64,000 nt of DNA from Psychrobacter sp. DAB_AL43B (lineage in GTDB: Bacteria; Pseudomonadota; Gammaproteobacteria; Pseudomonadales; Moraxellaceae), in NCBI RefSeq assembly GCF_900168255.1, contig NZ_LT799838.1, forward strand, positions 1,178,001 through 1,242,000, in the 5' to 3' direction. The notes below the pieces were generated by a model. The model saw only the letters and a list, made by a program, of their open reading frames with translations, searched no databases and had not been told where the DNA came from. This document shows, piece after piece, positions 56,070-64,000 of the stretch (position 1 is the first letter of the stretch; each line of letters begins with the position of its first letter). A program made the translations under genes and the position numbers.

Positions 56070-58484
56070 ATGAGCTTTGTCAAACCAGTCAATAAAATTA
56101 CTTATCCATCTGATCGTCAAGGCTTTTTCTATGCATTGTCTAGTAGAGAAACCAGTTCTGATTTAAATCAGCCTGATAACAGCCCAATTAATATTAAACG
56201 TCAAGAGGTTCATAACCAGCCAGGAAATAGAGGGTATATTGGGTATTTTCAAACTGGAGAGTCTGCTCTTTATGATGCAGGATTTTTTACTATACCTTAC
56301 CCTTTTAGTCTTGATGAAAATAGTGCCTTCCAGAAAAATATCAAGAATAATGATTGGGTTGGCAGGTGGACTGGTAAAGATGGAGTAAAGTCTAAAGCGG
56401 ATTATCTTAGAGGAAGACGACATCAGTTAACTGCTATTAATATTCTCGTCAATAAAAACTGTAATTATATAAGAAACGATAATATAAATGAGTTTTTCGG
56501 TATAACCATAAATAAAGTTGAACTCACCGAATCTGGCTGCATTGCTGCTTCTCATTTAGTTGGTTATGGAGAACTAAAAAAGTATGCCTTATCTGGTGGT
56601 TCTCTAAATAAAAAAGATGGAAACGGCACAAGTGTAAAAGATTATATGGATTTGCTTAACTATTACGATCTAGAGTCTTGTTGCAACCGCAAAATATATA
56701 TTACAGTTAAAGATAATAATAGCCCTGTACCAGGTGTTGCAGTACAAGTTGAGTCTGAGTATAAAGCTGGAAAACACTACTCAAAAATAGGCAAAATTAA
56801 GAACACCTATACAACCGATAAAGACGGCAAAATCCCTGTTATCGTTCGTCATCCTGGTGCTGTCATTAAAGTTACCGTTAACGGCAAATCGAGCACTATT
56901 ATCCAAGAAGCCAGTAAAAGACAAAACTATACTATAGACATAACAGGCAGCATTAAAGCAACGGGTAAGTTAGACAAACCAAGTAGCCCGAAACCGCGCC
57001 CTGTACCAGACAAATCTCCTCAAGATCAACGTAATGAGCAAAATGGCAAACCACAAGCTCAACCTCCTTCCTCGTCTACAGCACCAAAAGAGGTTACCTT
57101 TAATATCACTGTCGTTGAAGGTGATACCAAAAAACCCATTACCAATTTGCGCTACTACCTTATCTATAAAAGCAAACCCAAAGAGCATCGTACTGACAAT
57201 CAGGGTATAGAATCTAATATCACAGCAGAAGTCGGTCAAGATATAGAAGTCTGTGTGGCTGGCAATGGCAAACTACAAGCAGTCGCCCATTTTAAAGTGA
57301 GTAGCAGTCATCAAGGTAAAACAATAAGGGCTTTACTGCCTGTAGAAGCATTCAATATAGAAATAAAAGATCATAATAAACAGCCTGTTAAAAATACTAG
57401 GTTTATCATTTATTATAGAGGACGAGAAATTGTCAAACAGACCAATAGTCAAGGTTTGATTAATGTAAAAATGCTCGTTGGTTTTGTCTATAAGTTTGGA
57501 CTAGTGGGTGGTAAACCATTAGCGACACTACGCTGCATCAAGGGAGCACAGACCCAGACTATTAACATTAACGAGGCAGCAAAAAATAAAGCGCAGGGAG
57601 TAAGTAGACCTACGACAACGACTACTAAAAACCCTAGCTCACCGCCAAAACCAGAAAATAATCCGCCACCGACTAAGCCCACGGTAACCAAACCCAAGCC
57701 AAGTCCTGTAACGGAAGAGAGTCATACAGAGAAGAATGGTCGTCCTATTACTACTGTTATCACAGATAAAGCAGCAAGTGACACGACACGCTATCATATC
57801 TATCACAATGGCAAAATAAAAAGACAGAATGCCGACGCCAAAAGTTATGCTGAGTTCATTTATTACGATGAGAATGGAGGTAAGCATAATTTGGGTAAGT
57901 CAGCTTATATTCGTACTCTTAGCCTAAAAGCGGGAAATATTCCAGATGGAGGTGATATTTATTTGGTAGATGAAAGAAAACATGACAGCTATATCAGCTC
58001 TGATAAGAAGTTAGGATATAAATGGCACATTCCTGCATACATAGGTGAAAACCTTAGGGAAAGATATTACTTAAATGGTTTAACTATGGCTGGCACACTT
58101 GGTGCGTTAATGAAAATGGGATATCAAGAATATGAAGGTACTGGTTGGAGTAATCGTAAGGCTGAATCTAAGGGAAGTTCATCTCATTTTAATGGACGTG
58201 CAGGGGATTTTCGTTATTTAGGTATAAATAACGTACATCGAAATGGTCCTGTTTATACTACACCTGATCATGTAAAAAGATTCGATAAAGCCGAGAACGA
58301 AAGGTGGGTAAAAGTATTCAAAACCTACGGGTTTCAAACGTTTTATACAGGTACTTCAGCTAAAAGCGGTGTACCCGCATTAAAAGGTACAACTTTTTGG
58401 AAAAACCACCACGATCATTTACACCTTGGTAATCAAGGTTCAGCAGACAGTTTAAAATCGCGTGGCATTCTTGAAGATATTTAA
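56070..58484 (+). CDS. double peptidoglycan-hydrolase effector (muramidase-like + M15/M74-like)
   Basis: Protein of 804 aa without signal peptide. Residues about 15-205 resemble phage-type muramidases (FYALSSRETSSD with Glu27, YIGYFQTGESALYDAG, GRWTGKDGVKSKADYL, ASHLVGYGELKKYALSGG). Three transthyretin-like beta domains follow (about 210-290, 345-425, 428-505), separated by two Pro/Thr-rich linkers (295-340, 515-560). The C-terminal part (about 565-804) has His706-x6-Asp713 (SSHFNGRAGDF) and His783-x-His785 (HHDHLHLG), the zinc ligands expected of M15/M74 murein endopeptidases. Glycan-strand and peptide-crosslink cleavage in one cargo protein is inferred. AAAGA-type RBS before ATG; next gene is a lipoprotein. 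Confidence 0.78.
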   Translation: MSFVKPVNKITYPSDRQGFFYALSSRETSSDLNQPDNSPINIKRQEVHNQPGNRGYIGYFQTGESALYDAGFFTIPYPFSLDENSAFQKNIKNNDWVGRWTGKDGVKSKADYLRGRRHQLTAINILVNKNCNYIRNDNINEFFGITINKVELTESGCIAASHLVGYGELKKYALSGGSLNKKDGNGTSVKDYMDLLNYYDLESCCNRKIYITVKDNNSPVPGVAVQVESEYKAGKHYSKIGKIKNTYTTDKDGKIPVIVRHPGAVIKVTVNGKSSTIIQEASKRQNYTIDITGSIKATGKLDKPSSPKPRPVPDKSPQDQRNEQNGKPQAQPPSSSTAPKEVTFNITVVEGDTKKPITNLRYYLIYKSKPKEHRTDNQGIESNITAEVGQDIEVCVAGNGKLQAVAHFKVSSSHQGKTIRALLPVEAFNIEIKDHNKQPVKNTRFIIYYRGREIVKQTNSQGLINVKMLVGFVYKFGLVGGKPLATLRCIKGAQTQTININEAAKNKAQGVSRPTTTTTKNPSSPPKPENNPPPTKPTVTKPKPSPVTEESHTEKNGRPITTVITDKAASDTTRYHIYHNGKIKRQNADAKSYAEFIYYDENGGKHNLGKSAYIRTLSLKAGNIPDGGDIYLVDERKHDSYISSDKKLGYKWHIPAYIGENLRERYYLNGLTMAGTLGALMKMGYQEYEGTGWSNRKAESKGSSSHFNGRAGDFRYLGINNVHRNGPVYTTPDHVKRFDKAENERWVKVFKTYGFQTFYTGTSAKSGVPALKGTTFWKNHHDHLHLGNQGSADSLKSRGILEDI

Positions 58485-58498
58485 AAAGGACATTTAAA

Positions 58499-59320
58499 AT
58501 GAAATATTTATCATTAGCTTTATTTTGTATCGCTTTATCAGCGTGTAATGTCAGCAATGAAGAGGCTGCTAAAATTGATACTAACGATGCTATTAAAATA
58601 AATAATAAAGATATAGATAAAGTTGACAACACTGATACTATTAATTTTGATAAAAATGATAACGCTTTAGTCGAGGTTTCAAACAACAATGATTCAGGAT
58701 GTCACAATACCATACCAGATTGGCAAATCGAAGAGCTAGCGCAAGTTCCGTGTTTAACATTACCAATTTCTAATCAAGACTTTTTAAACATAAAGAAGTT
58801 TGATAATGGTATGTTCGATGTTGAAGGCGATAATAGATTTACAGAAAGTAAAATCTGGAACGATGAATACATACCTCTTGGTCTTATTTCATTCAATGAT
58901 GAAGAAACGTTTCTTATTACTTTCAAGAATGATCAGTATGAAGATGTATATCCAAATCAATCATTTCATATTTATTCAATTAAAACAGATAACGAAGAGA
59001 ATTCTAGTTACCCCGTATTATCGTTTCCTCTAGGACTTTTAAATTATGACTTTCAGGATAGTGAGCTAAATAAGCTAGGTATCGACCCTAATGAGTTCGC
59101 TGATATAGATTTCAATACTCTTGGAGAAGAGAATATTCGTATAGATGATGTATGTATGATGAACTTCAATATCGATACTGATTGGAAGCTAACTCGTTCA
59201 TATTCTTGTCAGGACAGCCACGCTGACAAAGAAACTATCAACAGTTTCAAAGAACAATTTGGTTTTGAGTATAAATTAGTTAATACAGACATGGGTATCA
59301 ACTATGAGCGTGTGGATTAA
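58499..59320 (+). CDS. lipoprotein, candidate immunity to the double hydrolase
   Basis: Protein of 273 aa, lipobox CIALSAC near residue 16, followed by an Asp/Asn-rich low-complexity spacer (about 25-65) and a globular domain with four conserved-looking cysteines. Starts 14 bp after the effector stop with AAAAGGA upstream, so the two are co-expressed. Periplasm-facing location fits protection against a peptidoglycan hydrolase (inference). Confidence 0.75.
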   Translation: MKYLSLALFCIALSACNVSNEEAAKIDTNDAIKINNKDIDKVDNTDTINFDKNDNALVEVSNNNDSGCHNTIPDWQIEELAQVPCLTLPISNQDFLNIKKFDNGMFDVEGDNRFTESKIWNDEYIPLGLISFNDEETFLITFKNDQYEDVYPNQSFHIYSIKTDNEENSSYPVLSFPLGLLNYDFQDSELNKLGIDPNEFADIDFNTLGEENIRIDDVCMMNFNIDTDWKLTRSYSCQDSHADKETINSFKEQFGFEYKLVNTDMGINYERVD

Positions 59321-59368
59321 ATCACATAAATAATTTAAATTTAAATCGATATAAATTGAAGGTTTTAA

Positions 59369-59905
59369 GTCGAGAACAAGTCGTCTTCTATTAATATCGA
59401 CATAAAGCGAGTAGAAGCAGATACAAGAAAGCCATTACTAAATTCAACCTACCATCTTGAATATAAAAATAACGTTAAACCGCATAAAACTAATAGCTCA
59501 GGTATAAAAGCAGATGTCAGTCAATCTATTGGCGTCTACCTTGACGATGACGGTGATAAGAAACAATCCATTTACAGCATGGCATTCCCCGTTACTGGTG
59601 ACCTAAACGGACAGACCAAAGTACTAAATGTTCCTGTAGGCACGCTACAGCTGAAATTCGTTGATAAGAATAAAAAGCCTGTCCCTAATTACGAGTTTAA
59701 AACCGTCTATCGTGGTCGTACCTCTGATATTAGAAAAGCCAATGCTAGAGGCATAGCCATTGTCAAAGCACTAGCGGGACAGCAATTAAAAGTCATTCAT
59801 GTAGCCGCAAATAAATTTACCAGTAATATTGTCACTGACGGCTCAACTGAATGGACATACAGCACCGATAAGCTGACTGAAAACACTACCAGTTCAGCAG
59901 TGTAG
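59369..59905 (+). pseudogene. displaced effector fragment: transthyretin-like linker domains only
   Basis: Frame open from 59369, without a start until the ATG at 59579, to a TAG that lies inside the IS end. It reads NIDIKRVEADTRKPLLNSTY, then TNSSGIKADVSQSIGVYL and LQLKFVDKNKKPVPNYEFKT, matching the linker domains of the 804-aa effector (about residues 345-505). No catalytic head or tail is present: both were lost, the 3' side by insertion of the IS at 59901. Confidence 0.75.
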
Positions 59906-59912
59906 TGGTCAA

Positions 59913-60794
59913 CTAATTTAGGACACCTGATAAGAGGTTTTTATTAAAGTATCGTTTCTCTTTTTCTAGCGGTGTTAAATAATCGTTGAAAGTATGCGGT
60001 CTCACGGTTTGATAATAGCCCCAGATATAATTACTGATGGCGATCTTAGCTTCAGTAATATTCTCATAACCGCCCTTTGGCATCCATTCAGTCTTAAAAC
60101 TTCTAAAGAAGCGTTCAGTAGGCGCGTTGTCCCAACAATTACCACGACGACTCATACTCTGTGTCATACCTTCACAACTCGCCACGGATTCAGCAAACTT
60201 CTTACTGGTGTAATGGGTTCCCTGATCAGAGTGAAACAGCACTCCAATTGGCTGTAAGCGCGTCTGATATGCCATCTGCAGCGCTTTGGTTGTCAGCATA
60301 CTGTCAGGCGAATCTGACACGGCAAAGCCAACAATACGACGGGCATATAAATCTAAAACAACAGCTAAATAGCACCAGCCGCCTTTGATACGAATATATG
60401 TGACATCGCCCGTCCAGACTTGATTGGGTGCTGTTTGACTGAAATTTCTATTTAAGATATTGTGATGCGTTTTATGCGCCTCGTCAGCGTGCTTGTATTT
60501 ATGCATCTTTAACTGACAGCTTTTAAGCCCCATCTGCGCCATGAATTTACCTGCTATATAGCGGGTCAGCTTGATGCCGTGTTCATTCATTAGTATGGCG
60601 GCAATGCTGCGAGCGCCTGCTGATTGCTTTGAGTCGTTAAATATTTGACGAATTAATGCCTTGTGCTTGACGGTTTCAAGACTGATGGGCTTGGGCTGCA
60701 TGCCATAGTAGTAATTGCTTTTCATCACGCCAAACAGCTTGAACAAAAGGCTTTTACTCACCTGTTTATCTTGCTCTGCCAGATTTCTTATCAA
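59913..60794 (-). CDS. IS3-family transposase OrfB (copy 2)
   Basis: Identical 293-aa integrase-core subunit to that at 51152-52033, with all DDE residues. The identity indicates recent transposition or gene conversion. Confidence 0.92.
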   Translation of the reverse strand: MIRNLAEQDKQVSKSLLFKLFGVMKSNYYYGMQPKPISLETVKHKALIRQIFNDSKQSAGARSIAAILMNEHGIKLTRYIAGKFMAQMGLKSCQLKMHKYKHADEAHKTHHNILNRNFSQTAPNQVWTGDVTYIRIKGGWCYLAVVLDLYARRIVGFAVSDSPDSMLTTKALQMAYQTRLQPIGVLFHSDQGTHYTSKKFAESVASCEGMTQSMSRRGNCWDNAPTERFFRSFKTEWMPKGGYENITEAKIAISNYIWGYYQTVRPHTFNDYLTPLEKEKRYFNKNLLSGVLN

Positions 60795-61102
60795 CGATAG
60801 CCGTTCAGACTGTCCAATGCCAGCAGAGCAGAAGCCTTTTTTAGAATGTCACGCTCCATAGTCAGCCGCTTAACTTGTTTGCGCAATTCTTGAAGTTCTC
60901 GCTGTTCATCCGTTAAAGCGTTGCCGACTTTAGGTGCTTGGCCACTCATTTCTTGACGGTATTGACTCAGCCATTTCTGCAAGGTGGATTTACCTATCCC
61001 TAAGGAATCGGCCACATCAGGTATGGTGCGGTTGTGATCAACAACTAAGCTGATGGCTTCTAATTTAAATTCTCGGGTATATTGATTGCGTTTGTTGGTC
61101 AT
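60791..61102 (-). CDS. IS3-family transposase OrfA (copy 2)
   Basis: Identical 103-aa HTH and coiled-coil subunit to that at 50844-51155, with the same A-AAA-AAG frameshift site before its end. Confidence 0.92.
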   Translation of the reverse strand: MTNKRNQYTREFKLEAISLVVDHNRTIPDVADSLGIGKSTLQKWLSQYRQEMSGQAPKVGNALTDEQRELQELRKQVKRLTMERDILKKASALLALDSLNGYR

Positions 61103-61167
61103 ACTATTTTCCTCTTTGGGTTAGTATAAACCTCTTACGTGCTGTCCTAATTTATTATGCCACTACA

Positions 61168-61290
61168 GTATGACTCTTTGGGCGGGTAGTGAGAAGTCAA
61201 TCTCTACCGTCAAGGCTGCTCGGTTGTAATCATCAATCACGTTGAACAGTCTAAAGGCGCGACCATCGGTTAGGGCATCATGCATAAAGT
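61168..61290 (-). pseudogene. middle part of the split IS3-family transposase
   Basis: On the minus strand it reads [21 protein letters not shown] then [12 protein letters not shown], the first aspartate region of an IS3 integrase core. It is cut at 61290 by the next IS and at 61168 by IS copy 2. Its continuation is at 52046-52380 on the + strand. Confidence 0.88.
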
Positions 61291-61336
61291 TGACCCCTGC
61301 CGTCAAATCCGTACAAACAAACTTGGGAGATTTTAA

Positions 61337-62155
61337 TTACGCAGCCTGACGATAATAATCAAACCACACCTGTCTTGGCGATTTATAGCCCAAACTCTTT
61401 TGAATCCTCGTTTGGTTATAGTAAAGCTCAATATAGCCAATGATATCGTTGATGGCTGTAAATCTGGTTTTGTAATCTTTATGATATACCAGCTCATTCT
61501 TTAATACGCTCCAGAAGCTTTCTATCGGAGCGTTGTCGTAGCAGTTGCCTTTAGCACTCATTGAACCCGTAAATTGATGCTGATTGATAATCTTGTGGTA
61601 GGCATGGCTACAGTACTGACTGCCTCTGTCAGAGTGAACGATTAGCCCTTTAGCAGGTTGTTTGTTCTTGATAGCCATGTTCAATGCACGACAGACCAAA
61701 TCTGCTGTCATGCGTTTATTGATAGCATAGCCAACCAGTTCTTTGGTACATAAGTCTTTAACGCCTGCTAAGTACAGCCAGCCCTCAGCAGTCCAAATGT
61801 AGGTAATATCGCTAACCCAAGCCTGATTCGGTCTTTGCATGTCAAACTGCTGATTTAATAAGTTGCCATAGACCAGCTTATTATGGTTTGAGTCAGTAGT
61901 GACTTTAAAGCGCTTATGACGACGGCATTTGATGCCAAACTCTTCTTTAATACTTCTAACCATGTATGGGCTAATATCATGCCCTTGCTCAGTCAGCTGG
62001 GCATGTAGACGCTCATATCCGTAGCGCTCCTTTGTTTCACTGTGAGCGGCTTTAACCAGTAGCTCACAGTGGTTGCGATGGATCTGTTGGTCGCTGATGT
62101 CACGGCTTATCCAGTCGTAGTAGCTTGAGACTTTAACGTTCAATACACGGCACAT
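61337..62155 (-). CDS. IS3-family transposase OrfB
   Basis: Protein of 272 aa with DDE residues in WVSDITYIWTAEG, HSDRGSQYCS and NAPIESFWSVLKNEL, close homologue of 45510-46328. It would normally be made by frameshifting from OrfA, which the insert at 62240-62299 prevents. Confidence 0.88.
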   Translation of the reverse strand: MCRVLNVKVSSYYDWISRDISDQQIHRNHCELLVKAAHSETKERYGYERLHAQLTEQGHDISPYMVRSIKEEFGIKCRRHKRFKVTTDSNHNKLVYGNLLNQQFDMQRPNQAWVSDITYIWTAEGWLYLAGVKDLCTKELVGYAINKRMTADLVCRALNMAIKNKQPAKGLIVHSDRGSQYCSHAYHKIINQHQFTGSMSAKGNCYDNAPIESFWSVLKNELVYHKDYKTRFTAINDIIGYIELYYNQTRIQKSLGYKSPRQVWFDYYRQAA

Positions 62156-62239
62156 AGTGGTGATGCTAAAGAGGGGCTGGTTGTCTTTAATAAAGGCGTA
62201 CCTTACTAACTGTTTTTCGCAAAGTACGCGGTGGCCTCA

Positions 62240-62299
62240 TTCGAGCATAGCTCTCATCTTGCGTCGGGGCGAAGCAGTGCTTCGCTTTATCCCTCCTCA
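62240..62299. repeat. 60-bp hairpin insert within the IS frameshift region
   Basis: Direct repeats CCTCA at 62235-62239 and 62295-62299 border a 60-bp unit containing the palindrome GCGAAGCAGTGCTTCGC and GAGCATAGCTCTCAT. Upstream, OrfA breaks off at EREIL; downstream, the expected continuation (ATAYFAKNS) resumes in sequence. The insert adds stop codons and removes the A-run slip site. Confidence 0.65.
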
Positions 62300-62562
62300 T
62301 TTAAGATCTCACGTTCCTCCTCGGCAACTTTAAGCTGTCGCTTGAGCCGTTTCACTTCTTCAAGCGCACTCATAAGATCAGGATTATATTGCTCAGTGCC
62401 CTTAAGCTTGCCCTGATTAGCTTTATTGTGCCAATTGGATAAGGTCTGCATGGCGATACCAAGCTGCTTTGCGGTAGCTGAGATATTACCGTTATTGTCT
62501 GCTATCTTCTTAACGGCTTCTGCTTTAAATTGGGTGCTATAAGTTCTGATCTTCTTGGTCAT
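62287..62562 (-). CDS. IS3-family transposase OrfA, C terminus altered by insert
   Basis: Protein of 91 aa: HTH (YSTQFKAEAVKKIADNNGNISATAKQLGIAMQTLSNW) and coiled coil (ALEEVKRLKRQLKVAEEEREIL), then NEEG and stop from the insert in place of the usual KKATAYFAK. Confidence 0.85.
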   Translation of the reverse strand: MTKKIRTYSTQFKAEAVKKIADNNGNISATAKQLGIAMQTLSNWHNKANQGKLKGTEQYNPDLMSALEEVKRLKRQLKVAEEEREILNEEG

Positions 62563-62627
62563 GATAAACTCCGGTTATTGTGCTTAGTTTACCAAGTTTA
62601 CTTGTACGGTTTCTTCAGCATAGCTCA

Positions 62628-62761
62628 CTACTACAATTAGACGAGGATTCAAAAGAGTTTAGGCTATAAATCGCCAAGACAGGTGTGGTTTGACTATTAT
62701 CGTCAAGCTGCGTAATTAAAATCTCCCAAGTTTGTTTGTACGGATTTGACGGCAGGGGTCA
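62628..62761 (+). pseudogene. 3' end fragment of the same IS, opposite orientation
   Basis: Reads TRIQKSLGYKSPRQVWFDYYRQAA-stop and continues to the terminal repeat GGCAGGGGTCA, matching the last approximately 130 bp of the IS at 61291-62627 in inverted orientation. Together they form a head-to-head partial duplication. Confidence 0.85.
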
Positions 62762-62816
62762 GGTTCTGAAGAGGGTGATTGTGCATTGCAAGCAACGATA
62801 GAGATCGGGGCTATTA

Positions 62817-63674
62817 GGGCGTGTTGAACATTGGCGATAAAGTGTTGGCAAAAAAAATAGCGAACGTCTAATCTTTAAGTTCTCACACCAAAAGATCACG
62901 TTCGCTATGCCTCGTACCATGCTCAAAGATGAACACTGGACTAGACTAAGACCTATCTTACTAGAACTGAATATTTATGACAAAGGAAATCTAAGACAAA
63001 CAGTTGAAGGTATACTTTATCGAATGCGCGTTGGTTGCCCTTGGCGTGACTTACCCGAGAATTTTGGTAAGCCTAATACCATCTACAAAGCTTATCAACG
63101 CTGGTTTCGCAGTAATAAGTTGATTGCGTTGTTCGCTTTATTAATCAAAGATTCAGACCTCGAATGGGTATTTATCGATGGTACTCATATTAAAGCGCAT
63201 CAGCATAGCAGTGGTGGTAATGAGAACCTGCAAGGTATTAGCAAAAGTGTGGCAGGACGTGCCACTAAGATCCATTTAGCGGTTGATGCTCATGGTAACC
63301 CAATCACTTTTATCTTATCAGATGGCACCACTCATGATGTGAAGATAGCACCAGACTTAATTGATAACATAGATTTGAGCGCAACAGTGACCGTATGCGC
63401 CGATAAGGGTTATGATTCTGAGGCACTGCGGGCGCATATTAAACAAGCAGGGACGCGTGATAACATCCCTCGAAAACGAAACACGAAGTCCTCTAACGAC
63501 CATATGGATTGGGACTTGTACAAAGTCCGCCACTTAGTAGAAAACGCTTTCGCTAAACTAAAAAACTATAGAGCAGTTGCCACAAGATTTGATAAGCTCA
63601 AGCAAAGTTATGAGAATACGGTGGCGCTTGCTTGTGCTTATCTCTGGTTGAAATTGTGAATGTTCAACACGCCC
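62817..63674 (+). mobile_element. complete IS5-family element (858 bp)
   Basis: Terminal inverted repeats GGGCGTGTTGAACATT / AATGTTCAACACGCCC, flanked by TA on both sides, consistent with a 2-bp target duplication. Single transposase frame inside. Confidence 0.9.
62907..63659 (+). CDS. IS5-family transposase
   Basis: DDE transposase of 250 aa in one frame: VEGILYRMRVGCPWRDLPENFG at the N terminus, first Asp in FIDGTHIKAHQH, second in CADKGYDSEAL, Glu in HLVENAFAKLKNYRA. Resembles the compact single-frame or fused transposases of the IS427/IS1031-like groups. Appears intact. Confidence 0.9.
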   Translation: MPRTMLKDEHWTRLRPILLELNIYDKGNLRQTVEGILYRMRVGCPWRDLPENFGKPNTIYKAYQRWFRSNKLIALFALLIKDSDLEWVFIDGTHIKAHQHSSGGNENLQGISKSVAGRATKIHLAVDAHGNPITFILSDGTTHDVKIAPDLIDNIDLSATVTVCADKGYDSEALRAHIKQAGTRDNIPRKRNTKSSNDHMDWDLYKVRHLVENAFAKLKNYRAVATRFDKLKQSYENTVALACAYLWLKL

Positions 63675-63732
63675 TAATCAAAGAAATGTTTTTAGCGCAT
63701 TTTTCATTTAGTTTTTGTTTTCTCATTAAAAT

Positions 63733-63999
63733 TTAGTCTGAAATAGGCGTTAAATCACGTTTATCGATCCAGCCAAATCTAGTGCCATTTTTATAAGAGA
63801 CTTGTACCCAGTCCTCATTTTGATCAACAGCTTCAATAGTATTTTTTTGGATATAGTAATTTGGTGGTGATCTAGACTCAAAGGTATCAGACAATATTTC
63901 TGCCTTATCTGACGTGACGACGTACTTGGTGGGTGGTGGGGTACAGGGTTTAGTATTATCAGGAGCAGGCGGCATACTGTTAGTATATTCTTTTATATG
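63733..63999 (-). CDS. SH3-domain protein, 5' end possibly outside the window
   Basis: The frame runs from the window edge to the stop at 63733; the first ATG is at 63975, but the frame stays open upstream of it (HIKEYTNS). After a Pro-rich stretch (PPAPDNTKPCTPPPTK) there is a bacterial SH3-like domain (KAEILSDTFESRSPPNYYIQKN, WVQVSYKNGTRFGWIDKRDL). This is the C terminus of a longer periplasmic protein or lipoprotein; full length unknown. Confidence 0.6.
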   Translation of the reverse strand, partial: HIKEYTNSMPPAPDNTKPCTPPPTKYVVTSDKAEILSDTFESRSPPNYYIQKNTIEAVDQNEDWVQVSYKNGTRFGWIDKRDLTPISD

Positions 64000-64000
64000 T

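Larger units (their letters stand above)
59901..61167 (-). mobile_element. IS3-family element, copy 2 (1,267 bp, inverted)
   Basis: Same element and same length as 50779-52045, opposite orientation, with identical proteins. Ends TGTAGTGG and CCACTACA. Flanks are CAG on the left and GTA on the right, no duplication around this copy; GTA is the complement of the TAC found beside copy 1. Confidence 0.93.
61291..62627 (-). mobile_element. IS3-family element with an extra 60-bp insert
   Basis: Ends TGACCCCTGCCGTCAAATCC and, reversed, TGAGCTATGCTGAAGAAACC. Same family as 45464-46473 but with a nearly complete orfA. It sits inside the older IS3 transposase fragment (61168-61290). A 60-bp insert flanked by CCTCA lies exactly between orfA and orfB. 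Confidence 0.88.

Noticed and set aside
56070..58484. Possibility that the 804-aa protein is a phage endolysin or tail lysozyme
   Set aside because: No phage genes in the window; the VgrG fragments, linkers and following lipoprotein point to T6SS cargo.
45464..62627. The two related IS3 elements (45464 and 61291) as ends of one composite transposon
   Set aside because: One is orfA-deleted, the other carries an insert and lies inside another IS remnant; flanks show no matching duplication across the pair.
1..64000. Numerous 60-130 codon frames antisense to or overlapping larger genes
   Set aside because: They mirror the codon structure of confident genes in another frame, lack ribosome-binding sites and show no family motifs.

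Overview
The window reads as chromosome of a Moraxellaceae gammaproteobacterium, most likely Psychrobacter. This is inferred from moderate-to-low GC and from the protein set: split-subunit PntAB, an EstA-type autotransporter lipase, SotB, RluF, and BetBA with a BCCT carrier. No rRNA, tRNA or CRISPR array was seen, so the genus is inference.

Layout. 1-8.2 kb: tail of an LD-carboxypeptidase gene, a GlxA-type regulator, then an acyl-CoA catabolic run (acyl-CoA dehydrogenase, MDR reductase, two SDRs, CitE-like lyase) and arfB. 8.3-11.9 kb: SotB efflux, a ChrR-like cupin, and an SMR efflux gene with its TetR regulator. 12.0-17.7 kb: choline to glycine betaine genes betB, betA and a BCCT transporter, with no betI. 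18.4-26 kb: hypothetical genes, a YqiA-like hydrolase, an EstA autotransporter esterase, a short-chain fatty acid permease with unusual glycine codons, and an orphan NADAR-type protein. 26.5-31.2 kb: a sodium:solute symporter and pntAA-pntAB-pntB.

31.6-42.1 kb holds the best candidate for an undescribed metabolic system. It has a histidinol-dehydrogenase-like enzyme (HpsN type), an SDR, a LacI regulator, a bicupin, an alpha/beta hydrolase, an RraA-like protein and four SnoaL/NTF2-like proteins, three of them with two copies of the domain. A 16-bp LacI-type palindrome lies in the divergent promoter of this cluster and recurs upstream of the symporter at 26.5 kb, suggesting one regulon of import plus catabolism.

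42.3-45.4 kb is ordinary chromosome (RHH protein, NadX, RluF, PpiC). From 45.46 kb to the end lies a type VI secretion accessory region. It carries two VgrG C-terminal fragments without their N-terminal base domains, peptidoglycan-hydrolase effectors (one with a muramidase-like and a zinc endopeptidase-like domain), lipoproteins that look like immunity proteins, broken modules, and several IS elements. Two identical 1,267-bp IS3-family copies in opposite orientation bound a 7.9-kb segment. The two halves of a second IS3 transposase lie outside and inside these copies. They rejoin in frame across a 3-bp target duplication if the segment is flipped. This is direct evidence of an IS-mediated inversion; before it, all VgrG-associated genes pointed the same way.

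Three copies of an approximately 140-bp palindromic repeat with inverted ends are scattered in intergenic spaces at 5.8, 17.8 and 31.2 kb.
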